In this document: positions 34,901 through 46,407 of the stretch, piece by piece
How positions within the stretch are numbered: position 1 is the first letter of the stretch
How the letters are laid out: each line of letters opens with the position of its first letter
Source of the DNA: Zygnema cylindricum
Lineage: Eukaryota; Streptophyta; Zygnematophyceae; Zygnematales; Zygnemataceae
Direction: 5' to 3'
Assembly (NCBI GenBank): GCA_037447655.1
Contig: JBBHKE010002994.1
Location: forward strand, 145,866 to 209,865
Length of the DNA: 64,000 nucleotides
Notes under the pieces: generated by a model
What the model was told of the DNA's origin: nothing
The model's input: only the letters and a program-made list of their open reading frames with translations
The model's database searches: none
Program-made: the position numbers and the translations under genes

Positions 34901-37900
34901 TATCAATTAATTTTCGGGACAAATTTTATTTTCGAAAAGCTCCATGACTGAAGTTATTTGGATAATTTGAAGGAGTATCGATAAAAAATAGTTGTATTTA
35001 TCATGAAAGTTACTTTAATGGTGATTGGCTGTGTTTCGTAGGCACACCGAGAATCGTTATTAGCGTTAAGAAATAATTAGTATGAGGATTGTTTTAGTGT
35101 TAACAATTCTATTTTCGGTCCAAAGGATGTGGACGATTCTGAACCACAGAAAGAACTTGGGTCCAGATTTTTCTTTTTTAGTATTAATAACGCTTTTTTG
35201 TGTTTAGGAGTAAAAAAAAACTGGGATGGAATTACTGTTGTTCATTCTAATTGCGATTCACGGTGAAGTAATCCCACAATAACTTTCCTTTTGTTTTTTT
35301 TGTCTTTTGTATGTCTCTCAGAAAACCCAATGCCACTATCAAAAAAGCCTATCGGTAATAAGACACCCTGCATCATCCATCTCGATTCCTTGCATGGGGC
35401 CTTACACTGTGATGTGGTAGGAAGACTTCGGAGGTAAGCTGTTTTTTCTTTATCTATGTTTCTGTTTACTTTGTTAGTAAGCTGTTTTTTCTTTGTCTAT
35501 GTTTCTCTTTGCTTTGTTACATTGTTTCTCTTTATCCATGTTTGTGTTTACTTTGTTGGATTGTTTCTAGCTGTGTCTTTTTTTTCTTTTAATTCACTCT
35601 ACTCAGTTTTGTTAATTGATGGGTTTGTTAATTACAACTACAAACCAATTTATAAAAATAACAACAATTTTTTCTGGCATTTATAATTGCAGTGATTAGT
35701 GTGGATGTTGTTGGCAAGTTTATTTGCTAACTTACAATGAAAATCCTATCGATTTTATGTGTGATTTTTCAGGTCCAATGCAGTATACAATTGTTCACAT
35801 TTTAGTTTTCTACAATTATTCTTTTTTCTTTTTTGCTTAATAGAAACCATCAAAAATACTTAACTCAAATTTAAGTAAAAAAAAAACACAAAGGAAATAA
35901 GTGGGCCTATTTTTGCTTCCGCATGTAAGTTGCTACTGTTCGTGGCTTTCGGTGATTTTACCCGTTTTGTGTTAATTTTGACGTAAGTACCAAAAACCGG
36001 GTAGAATCACCAAAAAAGTCAGAGAAAAAATAACCAATAATTATGAGTGTGAACAGGCCTACCGTTTCTGACCTTTAGATTGGTTCAATTTTGAAGGATC
36101 TTTGAAACTTTTCAACATCTTTATCATTTATTTTTCCTGGTTTTTGTCTGGGCTCCTCTTATTGTACCTTTTTCCATTTTTTAACTGTTTCCATTGTGAA
36201 CGCCCTGGTACTCATATTTTTGTCTTTTTTAGCTATCTGCGAGAAGAATGGATCCGTAAATTTGAAACACCACGAGAAGAAGCAAAGAAAATGTTTAAAG
36301 GAATTAGAGCCATTGCACCAGAGGTGAGAACAAACATATTTTTTTGGGGTTTTTCAGGGTTTTTTTAGACTTGTTAACTTTTTTCTTCTGCTTGTCACAA
36401 CAGTGTGTTATGGGCCACAATGATGTCAGCATGACCATACTCTGTACCACTATTAGTGCGGTCCATAGAATTCATTAACTAAGTTTTAGATTCTTTCTTC
36501 TCCCTTTTTTTTATGGTGGATCAGCTAATTTATTCCTTTCGTAAGCTGCCAGTTGCTTGTTAGAATCCTTATCAGCACTTCCTTCCTTTTTATTGTCTCG
36601 GTTTCTGTTTGAATCCTCAGTTTAACCGCTCGTTAATTTTTTATTTCTATAGAACATCTTTTCCATGTACACTCGTCTTCACCAGGTTTCTATTTTATGG
36701 ACCTTTTTTTTCAGGTTCCTCAACAGACCAATTTCACCGACTGTGGCGTTTTTTTGTTACAATATGTCGAGAATTTTTTGAATGAAGACCTCTCAGCAAT
36801 ATGTCTGACTAGTAATCATCCAAATTACCCCACCTTCGTAAGTTTTTCATCTACATTTTTATGTTTCTGCCTCCATTTTTAGCATCAAAACTGGGTAAGG
36901 GTTCTCGATAGGTACTGACTTGCCAGACAATCTTCTCAATTAATTTTTAGAGCCTGATGAAATAAACTTTTGGAAACACAAATTTAATAATTCTTGCCAA
37001 ATGGAGGTATGTTTTTTAAGCTCAACCATTTCATTTTTGAGGTTTAAGAGAATGTTTATGACGAGCGAAGGATGGACAATAAATAAAATGTGATCGTTTC
37101 CTTTTTCTGACACGTCCCTCAGCCCCCCCCTTTTTTTTTTTGACATCTTATTTCAGCTCAATTCAGAATGGTTTCGACCTAGTGAAGCATCCGCAAAACG
37201 TGAAAAAATTAGGGAACTAATTTATGATCTCCACAAACAAAGTCTTGGGAATGCTGATACGGAAGAAAAGGAAAGTGTTTCCGATATCCATTCGAATTGT
37301 GAAGAAGTTTTTCATTCAACTAAGGTAAATTCGGATGTTATGGTTTTAAGTCAAAACCCTAAAAACTCTGAGTTGCGAGGCGATCAAGAAGATGAAAGTT
37401 TTCAAGCAGGAATTATGTCAAAAGTTAAGGGAAAAAATGTTGCTATCTCGATCGACTCGAAGAGAACTACATGTGATAAGCATGAATTGGCGACAGTATC
37501 AGAAGAGAGAGAAGAGAGACAAGAGAGAGAAGAGAGACAAGAGAGAGAAGAAAGAGAAGAGAGACGGGAGTCAATAGGTGCTCCTGCGTTTGAAGAGAAT
37601 CTGGCCTTGCTAAGGCCTAAAACAACATTTCCCTCACAATCAAGTCAAAGTAAGAAAAGGGATGCGATGAGGAGAAGTAAAGGTTCTTCATGTGTCTCAA
37701 CGAATCGCGAAATTTCTCGTAACCCCGAGAATGAAGATAATGGGGTCGGAAGAGAAGGTATATCTACTGCTCTTGGGAAGAGTTTTTTAAAAGAAGTTAC
37801 AAATATAGAGGAAGAAGCAGATTATCGGAACCCATTGGCTTCCTATTCAAATTTCCAAGGTGTAGGTAGTCCGTCGGTTGATGTTTTAGATAATGAACAA

Positions 37901-39196
37901 AGAGGAAAGGGGGAGAAACACAAGGAGGAGGAGAAGCAACCATGGAATTGGGAGGAAATAGCACGTCAAGCAGATGAAGAGAGAGAGGAAGGTTTAGTTA
38001 TTGGTTTGGAGAGGGAGGATATGACGGCGAAACGTAGAAAGTCGGATTTAGATCCAGAACTTACGAAGCTTCTTACGATAACAAATAATATTTTAGTGGA
38101 TAAAAGCGAGGATTCAACAGTCGATCGACTGGAGACCCAGAACTGCCTGAGAGGTAATACAGTAACCCTAGAAAGCCCTGAAATCCCTTAAAATCCTAAA
38201 ATTAATCATTGTTGGGGGCCACGGAAAGTGTTCCTGGTTCTCTTTTTTTTTCCCTCTCTTTTTTGTGAAATGGGTTTTTCGTGAAAACTGCAAATGTGAT
38301 GTAAGAACAAATTTCACACACCAAAACAAGTACACAGTATTTAAGGTTGATTCTATCAAAAAGATTGCACATTAATGTAAAACTAATTTTATCAGAAAGA
38401 GTTTGCATTGGATAAATATTGATTTTAAGTATTGCTGTAATGTCCACCCTGTTGAACCAAAAAAATTTAGCGTGTGGTCAAGTTCGATGAGTTCAATATT
38501 GACCTTATGACTTCAAAATCCTGGAAATTATAAGATAGCGATTGTGCTTTCAAAGAGGTTCGAATCATGGTATTTGTGCCAAAATTCAAAGACCTGCCTT
38601 TTTTGTAATGATAACTATGCTATGGTTCAATTTTCTAAGATAATTGTCACAAATAGTTCAATATTTCAACCAATCTAAAGTTAAAAATGGAACTGTTTTT
38701 GATTTTTCAAAAAATGTGCGCTTTGTTGGACAGTACACTGAATCTTATTTTTCATTTTGGTCCAAAAAGCTATTCAGCACTAATTGGTGTCGACCATACT
38801 ATTTATAAACCAAATTTATTCATTCACCTTAAATCATAGTCACTGTATTCATTAGAAGAATATTTGTATTTAGAGAATATTCGGCAGACATATTCTGCGA
38901 AGTCGAAACTCCAATATGTTTCTTATATTCAGGAGTAGGATCGTATAATTTTTGAGTTGAAGGAAAATTAAGAAAAACATATAAATGAGAAAAACAAATC
39001 ACAAAACCATAGTGGATGTCCATTCCACTGCATGACGAAAGTCTAATTATTTAATCTGTATTTATGTTAGATGCAAAAAACATAAAAGAGAATAGGAGGA
39101 CAAACATAATATGTTTTCAAGTATCAGAGTACGAGTACGTTAAGAACTAAAATATTGACTTGGGGTAAGTTTTGAGCTAACAAGTAGTGGTTAAGA

Positions 39197-39230
<34 letters not shown>

Positions 39231-42200
39231 AGCAGTGAAATAAAACAATCTAATACCTTTCACAAATACTCAGCTTAGTTTTTCTCCCAAGGGAGAAGAG
39301 AAATAAAAACCCTCCAAAAAACCTCCAGTGTGTTTTTGATCATACACAAAACTAATCCTAATATTAGCAAAAACTATTTTTAAGCAACATTAGATAAATT
39401 ATGTTGGGAAAATTAACTCTTTTGTGATCCTTTTCTTCGCAATTTTCCTCTTCTCCATCCTTTTCCTCTCACAACTGCTCATCTTCTCTGTCTTCCTTAA
39501 ATATGTTCCCTTTTCTTCATCTCCCCATTCATCCTCTTCCTCTCCCTCCATGGATTTCGTAATTGTCATATCCACTTCAACCAGATGTTTCTTTTTCTTT
39601 TTCGGTTTTCCTCGTGATCCAATATGTTATTGTACAAACATTGAATCTCAATATTGGTGCTGAGTTTGTACAGTATACGATACGGGTTTCGCAACTTGAG
39701 AAATTTTGTGGCACATAATCAAACCACTCACCACATTTTTTGCGTATTTACTCCATATAATTTCGCAGTTGACACTAATTCATAGTGGATCTTTTGATAT
39801 TTTGGATATATGAGATACAAGATTTTGTTATATTTTTTCCATGCAAGTATGTAATGTAGCCATGACCGTGCTGTATACTTTAGAATCGCTATCAAATGTT
39901 GCTATGACTCCGAAATTGTACGGGAAAATGTTTGAATAGTCCTTAAGATTGTACGGCTTCATAAATAGAGTCAGTCTAAATTCTACAAATCTAAAAGCTA
40001 CATTAATGCAGGTGATAGCTGAATCAAAGTGAACCAATGAATTTTTGGTCAAAGGTGTACTTATTCTAACTCGTTAGCAAATTCACCCTTATTTTGATTC
40101 AGCCCAAATATGCACATTTCTCCATTATACAATGAGACAAATAACATCCCCTAGCCATGTTTAGCTTTTGAAGTCTGTATGTCTCATTTTTGGTTTTATT
40201 CTTTTTCAATTTTTGTACGGATAGCTGGTTATCCCTTTTAGTCCCTATACTTTTTTACGACCAGCTAGTATGAAGGGTTTCACACTAAAGCCTTCTTGCG
40301 CATGTGCTTGCTTGCTTCTTGTGATCTTTTCAAATCTTTTCAAATCTTTTCAAATCTGGCAAAAAACACGCGAGCGCTGTTTTGTTAACAAAAACAGCGC
40401 AAGAGGGCCTCCACGTCCACACTAAACTTCTTTTAATTATTCCGCTAACGAATACTTTTCCAGAGATGGCCGAAAACGTTTCCTGTCGACAGTCTTAATG
40501 GATCCTGGTGCTTGGTTGTCGTTCCGGATTTGTCACGCAGTTTGAAAAGTACAGCTGTACCAAAAACATAAGTTTGAGAAAATTGGGATACATAATTTTG
40601 TATCCTAGTTTGCCTTCTCGCCTTTCTTCTTGCAATGCTTCTTGTGTTAATCGAACAAAATCTATTTGATTCGACGTGTTACCGTGAGGCAGATTTGCAA
40701 GCGTAAGGAGCTTTAGTGTGAAAATCCCTTGAGTAGGTCTGTAAGTGGTTTTGTTTTACAACCTTATGATGAACACGTTAGTTTCTTGTTTACTGGTTTT
40801 GTTTGACATCTTATGATGAAAATGTTCTTTTTCATGTCAAGGGAAAATGCAGAACCAAAAGAACTGGAACTTTTGAATACAACAGGAGAACCTGTTACCC
40901 AACCATCGTCTCCTTGCCAAGAAACCCCATCATGGCTCGACGAGGGAATTAGAGAAAATCCAGAAAGTTTAGTTGAGCCACTCCTTGAGAGGGAGGATGA
41001 GAATGTTGAATTTGTTAGCGATAGAAATCCTTTTCAAAGTACGGATGAAAATGAGTATGAACCGAGAGCTTTACAACAACCGGAGCCTTTTCAACAGAAG
41101 GGATTTGATTTCAACAACAAACCTTTCCAGGTATATATACATATTTTCTTCTGTCCCATTTCTTGGAGGTGATGAAGTTAGATTTTTTTTTAATGCGTGT
41201 AAATCTTGACAGATAGCATACGATTTACTGCGTTACCTCTAACAGGGAATGGAAGGTCAGACAGAAATGTATTTTGACAATAAACGTTCCTAGGTGTAAC
41301 TTTTCAATTTTCATGTGCAACAAATAAGGTTAAAAAAATAGCGATTCAATTTTTGCTTTGTTTTGTCCTGGTTTTCTTTTGGCATGAAGAAAATTGATCG
41401 TTGTAAAATTTGAAATATGGAAGAAGCATCGATTAAGAAGATGTACAGAAGAAAGATTTTCAGAAAAAACGTTATTTACTACTCATTCAGCAATTGAACA
41501 CATGAACGAAAGTTTACTGAAAGTAAAGTTATTAACTGCAAAAGTATTCAATGAACTAAAATTACTGTTGTTTATTAGCTTGTTGGAGGTTGCATGTTAT
41601 CTTTGTATAAAATTGCTGTTCATGTACATTATGTACGTCATGTAGTTTATGCATTCATGTAGTTATGTAGTTCATGTACTTTGTGTACTTCATGTACTTT
41701 ATGTACTTTTTGCAGTTCATGTACTCTATATGGAATCTATGTACTTCATGCACTTTATGTTCATATATGAAAAGGTATTAAACTTACAGAAATCTAAAAT
41801 TTACAGGTTGCAGAAGGTTTGTTTTTACGATGCGAACCTTGTGATTGTTTTAGTTCGTTGTTTATTTCTTATGCTTTTGTTTAATGGGTTGAGGGAAATA
41901 CAGGACGCGGATGAAAACAAGGGGAAAGAAACAGTTGTTCTAGGACAAATACCAGTATTCGAAAACTCAGAAAGAGAAACGATTGTTTTAATACAAAAAC
42001 CAGTACTCGAAAACACAAGAAAAGATTACTCACGGAGAAGAAAGTGGTCAGGTGGTGATGGGGATTCCGTATCTCCAGGAAAAGTACTGAAAAGGGGTAC
42101 AGATTTTTTGTCTCTGGATGGAAATGAAAGAGTAGGTGAAATGAGAGATGAAAAAACAGTAGAACTGGTAGATGCGTTTGAGGAAAGAGGAGGGAGAGGG

Positions 42201-43406
42201 AGGAGGGAAGGGAAGACCGGAGGTACTAAGGAGGAACCGCGTAGTATTTCCTATGGGCTCAGATCAACTCAAAAAACTCAACAATCTCAAGATATGGATA
42301 TCGGAATTCAAAAAATGAAAGATGTGGGGAAATATTTACCTAATGAAATAAAAATTGTGAAAGCAGGAGGAGTAGGAGAGGATGGAAATGTTTGCAAAGG
42401 GAATATTAAAGGTGAGAGTTCCCCTAAGACTAATGCGAGGAAAGGACAAATTTTTGGAAGTCCAGAGGTACGGGAATGTACCGCTTGTGGTAATAAAATT
42501 CAACAGAGGTTATATTGGCAAAAGGAGGAGAGAGGAGATAGAGTGGAACAGGAACAAAGGAAAGGGAAAGGGAAAGAAACAAGTCATATGTGTTCTGATA
42601 ACGTTCCTATTTCTTTGGATACTCCAGAAAAGACGAAAAGTAAGAGAAGAGAAAATGATGGTAGATGGTGCCAAATACCTCTGACGAATTCGAAAAATGA
42701 AAGATCAAAATCACAGCGAAGTCATTTGCAATCTTTTGTAGACACTTTGGAAAGATCGCCTCGAGGGAGTACGAGAAGTGGGAAAGTGTACAAGATGAAT
42801 AATGGGGAAAAAGAAAGAAGAAAAAGTTTTGAAACCACATCACAAAATTCCAATATGAAATGTCGGCAAAATCAAAAACAAAATCAAAGTCAAAGTCAGT
42901 TTGACCAAATGATGGGGTTGGGCAGAAACGATTCGACTGAAAAGATAAGGAAAAACGAAATTGGTTCGAAGGAAAATTGTAAAACAAATCATATGAATGG
43001 TAGTAGTAATGACGTAGAAATTCTTCCTCGCCCTGATTCGGTCTCGCCACGACTAGTATTACAAAAAGAGGATGAGAGAGACAAATTGGTGTCTGGAGAA
43101 AATTTATCATCAAGAGAACCAGAAACGAGTACGATTCGGTGGAGAAAAAGTCAAAGTAGTCAAGAGGACTCTGAGGGTTTGGAAAAAAAGGAATGTAGTG
43201 AAGAGAAGACAGTAAATAATAACGATAGCGAGAAGGAGAAAGGTCCTGATCATTATACAGAATCAAGAAAAGTAGGGGAAGTTCGTTCTCACATGGGAGG
43301 AGGGAGTGATACTATTATTACATTTAGAAGTAGGAGGAAAAGCGCTATATCTTTAAAATCGCAAATTATTGATCTTTCGTCAGATAATGAAACAGACACG
43401 AGTTGA
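25968..43406 (+). CDS. ULP2: SUMO-specific cysteine protease, ULP2/SENP6-7 type (plant SPF-like)
   Basis: Removes SUMO or trims poly-SUMO chains in the nucleus. Exons: 25968-26100, 26437-26462 (doubtful), 26511-26693, 27066-27278, 27782-27869, 28243-28372, 28633-28791, 32207-32347, 33427-33609, 34364-34419, 35322-35433, 36233-36323, 36715-36837, 36953-37006, 37157-38153, 40853-41130, 41904-43406; about 1490 residues. The C48 domain starts in exon 8 (LEPEQYLNDTLIEFYVKY); the triad is His at 34368 (SHWSLAIICHP), Asp at 35384 (CIIHLDSL) and Cys at 36742 (QQTNFTDCG), with oxyanion Gln at 36724. VFDFGSEND at the start recalls the SPF N-terminus. The long acidic/basic tail holds an EER repeat, a CTAC motif (42477), a duplicated ETIVL block (41925-42020) and a terminal SIM-like IIDLSSDNETD. 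All joins after exon 3 keep phase; exon 2's stronger donor (26483) breaks frame. Confidence 0.88.
27373..27571. mobile_element. MITE, TGCCCATCGC subfamily, in SUMO protease intron 4
   Basis: Inverted ends GCCCATCGCTATTAG and CTAATAGCAATGGGC; the interior (TTTTAATCGTG, GAAAGGTA, CAATTGTTGA) matches the copy at 49705-49955. TA is visible only on the left. Confidence 0.7.
28485..28600 (+). repeat. ~57-bp tandem duplication before exon 7 of the SUMO protease
   Basis: TAACACAAAATTTTGTGATT occurs twice, with a third partial copy, within the intron 28373-28632. Confidence 0.8.
29015..31665 (+). repeat. Pair of diverged ~320-bp direct repeats in SUMO protease intron 7
   Basis: 29015-29325 and about 31340-31665 share a common order of phrases (ATTGGGCTGTACT / ATTAGGCTGTACT, TTGATTATAATGAGAA / TGACCAATTATAATGGGAA, CCATGATTCTCCT / CCATGATTTTCCT). 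A second pair, 30415-30490 and 30998-31075, shares TTGAGAG...GTATCTTTCAT...CAACTTTGT. Open frames across this T-rich intron (for example 29339-30112) have no domain. Confidence 0.65.
31880..32027. repeat. 16-bp inverted pair around a hairpin, SUMO protease intron 7
   Basis: ACAGTTTTGTGGGTAA at 31880-31895 and its exact complement at 32012-32027. Between them AAAATGTAA and TTACATTTT form a further stem. It may be a small decayed inverted-repeat element. Confidence 0.6.
35045..35265. mobile_element. MITE of the CACCG family, SUMO protease intron 10
   Basis: Ends CACCGAGAATCGTTATTAG and CTAATTGCGATTCACGGTG. Its interior (AAATAATTAGTATGAGGA, TTCTATTTTCGGTCC) is the reverse complement of the copy at 50051-50264. 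Flanking TA is not preserved. Confidence 0.75.
35434..35570 (+). repeat. 43-bp tandem repeat copying the exon 11 donor
   Basis: The true donor GTAAGCTGTTTTTTCTTT at 35434 is repeated at 35477, and a third degenerate unit follows. Use of the second donor would add 43 nt and shift frame. Confidence 0.85.
35951..36011. repeat. Hairpin in SUMO protease intron 11
   Basis: GGTGATTTTACCCG and CGGGTAGAATCACC pair over 14 bp with one mismatch around a 33-bp loop. Confidence 0.6.
39199..39224. repeat. AT dinucleotide microsatellite
   Basis: About 13 AT units in SUMO protease intron 15 (38154-40852). The rest of this 2.7-kb intron shows no gene. Confidence 0.9.
41634..41765 (+). repeat. TTCATGTACTTT repeats in SUMO protease intron 16
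   Basis: About ten diverged 12-bp copies of TTCATGTACTTT, some 140 bp before the last exon. Confidence 0.75.
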
Positions 43407-44070
43407 TAAGGAATATTATGTAAAGATGGAGAGAAAGTAAAAAAGAAAGGAAGGAAGAAAGCAGTCTCTTTTCATGTTCCATATTGCCTTAGGCTGAAGC
43501 TAATATGAAGTGTTCATGAAATTTGTTTATATATTCACAGTATTATAAGGGTCCTAATCTTTACTTACTCCACTTTTTCCCTCTTCTCCTTCTCTCCTTC
43601 CTCCTCTTTCCTCCTCCTCGGTTCATGTTTCAGTCAAAGTGGATATCTTTTTGGATCCTCAAAAAGTATTTTTTTATATGTTTTCTGTGTCCGCAATTTT
43701 AGGATGCCTTGAATGTTTCAGGGATGTTTGAGTTGTTTTTTTTCCAGTTTTTTGCATGTGACACACCTCATTTTTAGGGCTTTGAAGAACAAATGAAAAA
43801 AAAAATCAAAATATTGTTAATGGTGGTGCTATTTTTCTTTTTCTTTTTTCCTCCTCCTCCTCCTCCTCCAAGGATGGTAAGATTGGCGGGTTGGACAAGT
43901 TAAGGGACAATGTTGGACAATGGGAAGTTATATGATTCCTAATAGTGTGTGGTTGTTGAAAGTTGCATGTAATGGATGTGTCTGTGTTGGTTTTTTTTAC
44001 TAATCATATACAAAAAAAACATATATTAACTTTAATATATATGCTTATGATCTTAAGCATATAAAGACCA
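43407..44070. other. SUMO protease 3' flank
   Basis: No gene. Pyrimidine-rich segments and CTCCTCCTCC repeats (43850-43870). No poly(A) signal can be picked with confidence. Confidence 0.4.
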
Positions 44071-44149
44071 GGCGATATGGCCGAGTGGTAAGGCCGCCTC
44101 GCTCCCCAGTTCGATTCTGGGTGGGTTTTGATTCTGGGTGGGTGTCGCC
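44071..44149 (+). pseudogene. tRNA-Cys(GCA)-like pseudogene, organelle type, anticodon arm lost
   Basis: The 5' strand GGCGATA pairs with TGTCGCC at the 3' end to form a full acceptor stem. The D-arm (TGGCCGAGTGGTAAGGCC) and T-arm (CCCAG TTCGATT CTGGG) are intact. Between them the anticodon stem-loop is missing (CGCCTCGCT instead), and GATTCTGGGTGGGT is duplicated after the T-arm. The sequence best fits the tRNA-Cys(GCA) gene of plant plastids and related bacteria, which suggests an old organelle-to-nucleus transfer. It cannot make a working tRNA. Confidence 0.65.
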
Positions 44150-44640
44150 ATACAGAAAGATGGTATTTCTCCTTCCATCTCTCTTAATCTCTTTCACTTC
44201 TCCTCTCTATCCCTCCCTTCACCATTCTCGCGGGCTACCCACTCCCCTATTCCCCTCTCTCTCTCCCTCTCCTTCTCCTTTTTCCTCTTCTCTCTCCCCC
44301 TCTCCTCTCCTTCCTCTCCCGTTCCCTCTCCCCCTCCCCTCCCTCTCCGCCTCCTTCTTTCTCCCATTTCTTCTCTCTCTTTCTTCTCCATCTTCCTCTC
44401 TCTCCCTCTGTGTTTCTCTCCACTCCCCTCTCCCTCCCCATCCCCTCCCTCTCCTTTTTCTTCCCCCCATTCCTCTCCCTCTTCTTCTCCCTGTCTTTTC
44501 CCTCCGTCTCCCCTTCCCGCCCCTTTCCCTTTCCCCTTCCCCCTCTCTCCATCACTCTCTCTCTCTTCCTACCTTCTCCTTCTTCCCCTTTTCCTCTCAC
44601 CCTCCCCTCTGTTTTCGCTCCTTCTCTCCTAATAGTGGTT
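44150..44640. repeat. CCCTCT-type low-complexity tract
   Basis: About 480 bp of CT-rich hexamer-like repeat directly after the tRNA pseudogene. Long Ser-Leu-Pro (plus) and Arg-Glu-Gly (minus) frames across it are artefacts. Confidence 0.85.
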
Positions 44641-44654
44641 TTTCAAATTTCGGA

Positions 44655-45320
44655 ACCCAAAATATCAAAAAAATCCGAGCCCTCGGAGCTCGTAATAGGT
44701 AAATTGATGGGGGGGGGGGGAATAACACATGTCTACGTATCATGCTTATGCAAATATGATGCTACACCGTGCATCGCTAATAGCGTTAATAATATTTTCG
44801 CCACTTTTTCTCCCTACACATTTGTCCAATTTTCAATTTAAGATCGGAAGCTGAGAATGTTACCTTTCAATAGAAACCGCCAGATCCACAATCCGACAAG
44901 TGTGTACCGAGAAAAGATGTTTTAAGAGACGAAAAACACATTAACACTAATAGCGATTCGTGGTGTACTGGGCGTCATTAATGAAATACACACGTAGCCC
45001 CTAGGGCCTTAAATCCTCAAAAAATTCGAGCCCTAAATAAATTCGAGAACTTGGAATATATCATGGGTGGGGAACACTCTCCCGACGCATCATGCTCATG
45101 CAAAAATGACGCTACTTAGCTTTACTTATGATGCTACCTAACTTCACATGTACTTCATTTCCATCGATTTTCCCATCCGTAATCCCCAAAAAATTTCGAG
45201 CCCTCCGGGCTTTCGTAATTCATAAATAACTTCAAATGTGGGAGGGAGGACCTTGCCCGACAAATCATGCATATGCATTTCCGAAGCTACCGGGCATCAT
45301 TTATGATATCGGGTTAGATT
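44655..45320. repeat. Three diverged tandem units, the first split by a MITE
   Basis: Units share AAAAATCCGAGCCCT, ATCATGCTTATGCAAAT and GCTAC...GGGC.TCATT phrases at about 44655-44990, 45028-45160 and 45190-45310. The first is split by the element at 44765-44965, and the other two serve as approximate empty sites. Confidence 0.65.
44765..44965. mobile_element. TA-flanked MITE
   Basis: A 201-bp element with ends CACCGTGCATCGCTAATAGC and CTAATAGCGATTCGTGGTG, flanked by TA at 44763-44764 and 44966-44967. Confidence 0.85.
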
Positions 45321-46407
45321 AAGTGTGTCCAAATATGAGCATGTGATCTAATATCAAAATTGACGCCATTTGGCCTCATTTTTCATATAGCCTACCTTGG
45401 ATACTAACTAGGGTACTTAGCCGTTTTTCCGCCATATTTTTCTATCGAGGCATTGGAATCCATCACTCTCAATTTTCCCTTCAAAAATTCCCTTCAAAAA
45501 AGACAACTTCAAAACCTACACAACGACCTATCGCACTTCAAAATCGGACAAGCGACGGGGAGAAACAATTCCACGCTCCGACGTCAAAAAAGCCGACCCA
45601 GGTGATTTTTTTCCACTGTACTGGGAGGCCGAAAAAACAAGTTCTAAAAGCCATCTGAATTGAGTTTTGATAATCTTCCGGAATAGAAGGGCTCAATACA
45701 TACACATTTCAATAGAGGAAATTTTCCAAAAAGAAGACGGATTGGCACGAACAATAGCCGTAAGAAAAAGTCCGCCGTGAAAAACCCTAAAAAAAACTCT
45801 TTTTTCGAAAAAAAGCCACCCAACTGGACCAGTCCCTTTAAAGCTTAAAAAATACAAATTCACAATGGAATTTCTTTCTCATTTTTTTTCATTTCCTCTT
45901 ACGAATATTCTTTCTGTTTCGTTTCACTTTCTTTTTTTTTCCATTTTGTTTTCTTATGTACTCATTGGTCTTTGTTAAAAAAAGAAATAATAGAACTCTG
46001 TTTTATTTCTTTTATATGAAACATTTCATTTTTTTCTTTTCCTTAAAAGAAACGGTTTCCAATTCGAAGACTCCTAACTCTTCCCTCTCTTCCACCCCCC
46101 TCTCCCTCTCCCTCTCTCCCCCCTCTCCCTCTCTCTCCCTCTCCCTCTCCTCTCTCTCCCTCCTCCCCGCCCCCCTTTTTTCTTTTTTTTTTTTTCTTTC
46201 TTTAATATATATATTTTACACTCGAAAAAAAAATGGAAAAAAATATGTCGATTATTTTCCGTCTTATTTTATTTCCCATTTCTCTTTACAAAACTCCAAA
46301 AAAAAAGAAAAAAAAAAAGGGAAAAAAAAATCAAAAAGAAAAGAAAAAGATGGGTGGAAAAAAAAAAAAAAAAAAAAAACAAAAAACTAATATTCACTAA
46401 AAAACTA
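45321..46407. other. Convergent intergenic region
   Basis: Lies between the SUMO protease and MPP6 3' ends. Contains a CT-rich repeat (46080-46170) and long A runs (46300-46385). No gene recognised. Confidence 0.4.

Noticed and set aside
42607-43266. 219-codon minus-strand frame
   Set aside because: Antisense to the last SUMO protease exon, which has clear splice and family context.
44085-44702. Open frames of up to 205 codons over the CT-rich tract
   Set aside because: Low-complexity hexamer repeat gives open frames in several phases; no domain or splice support.
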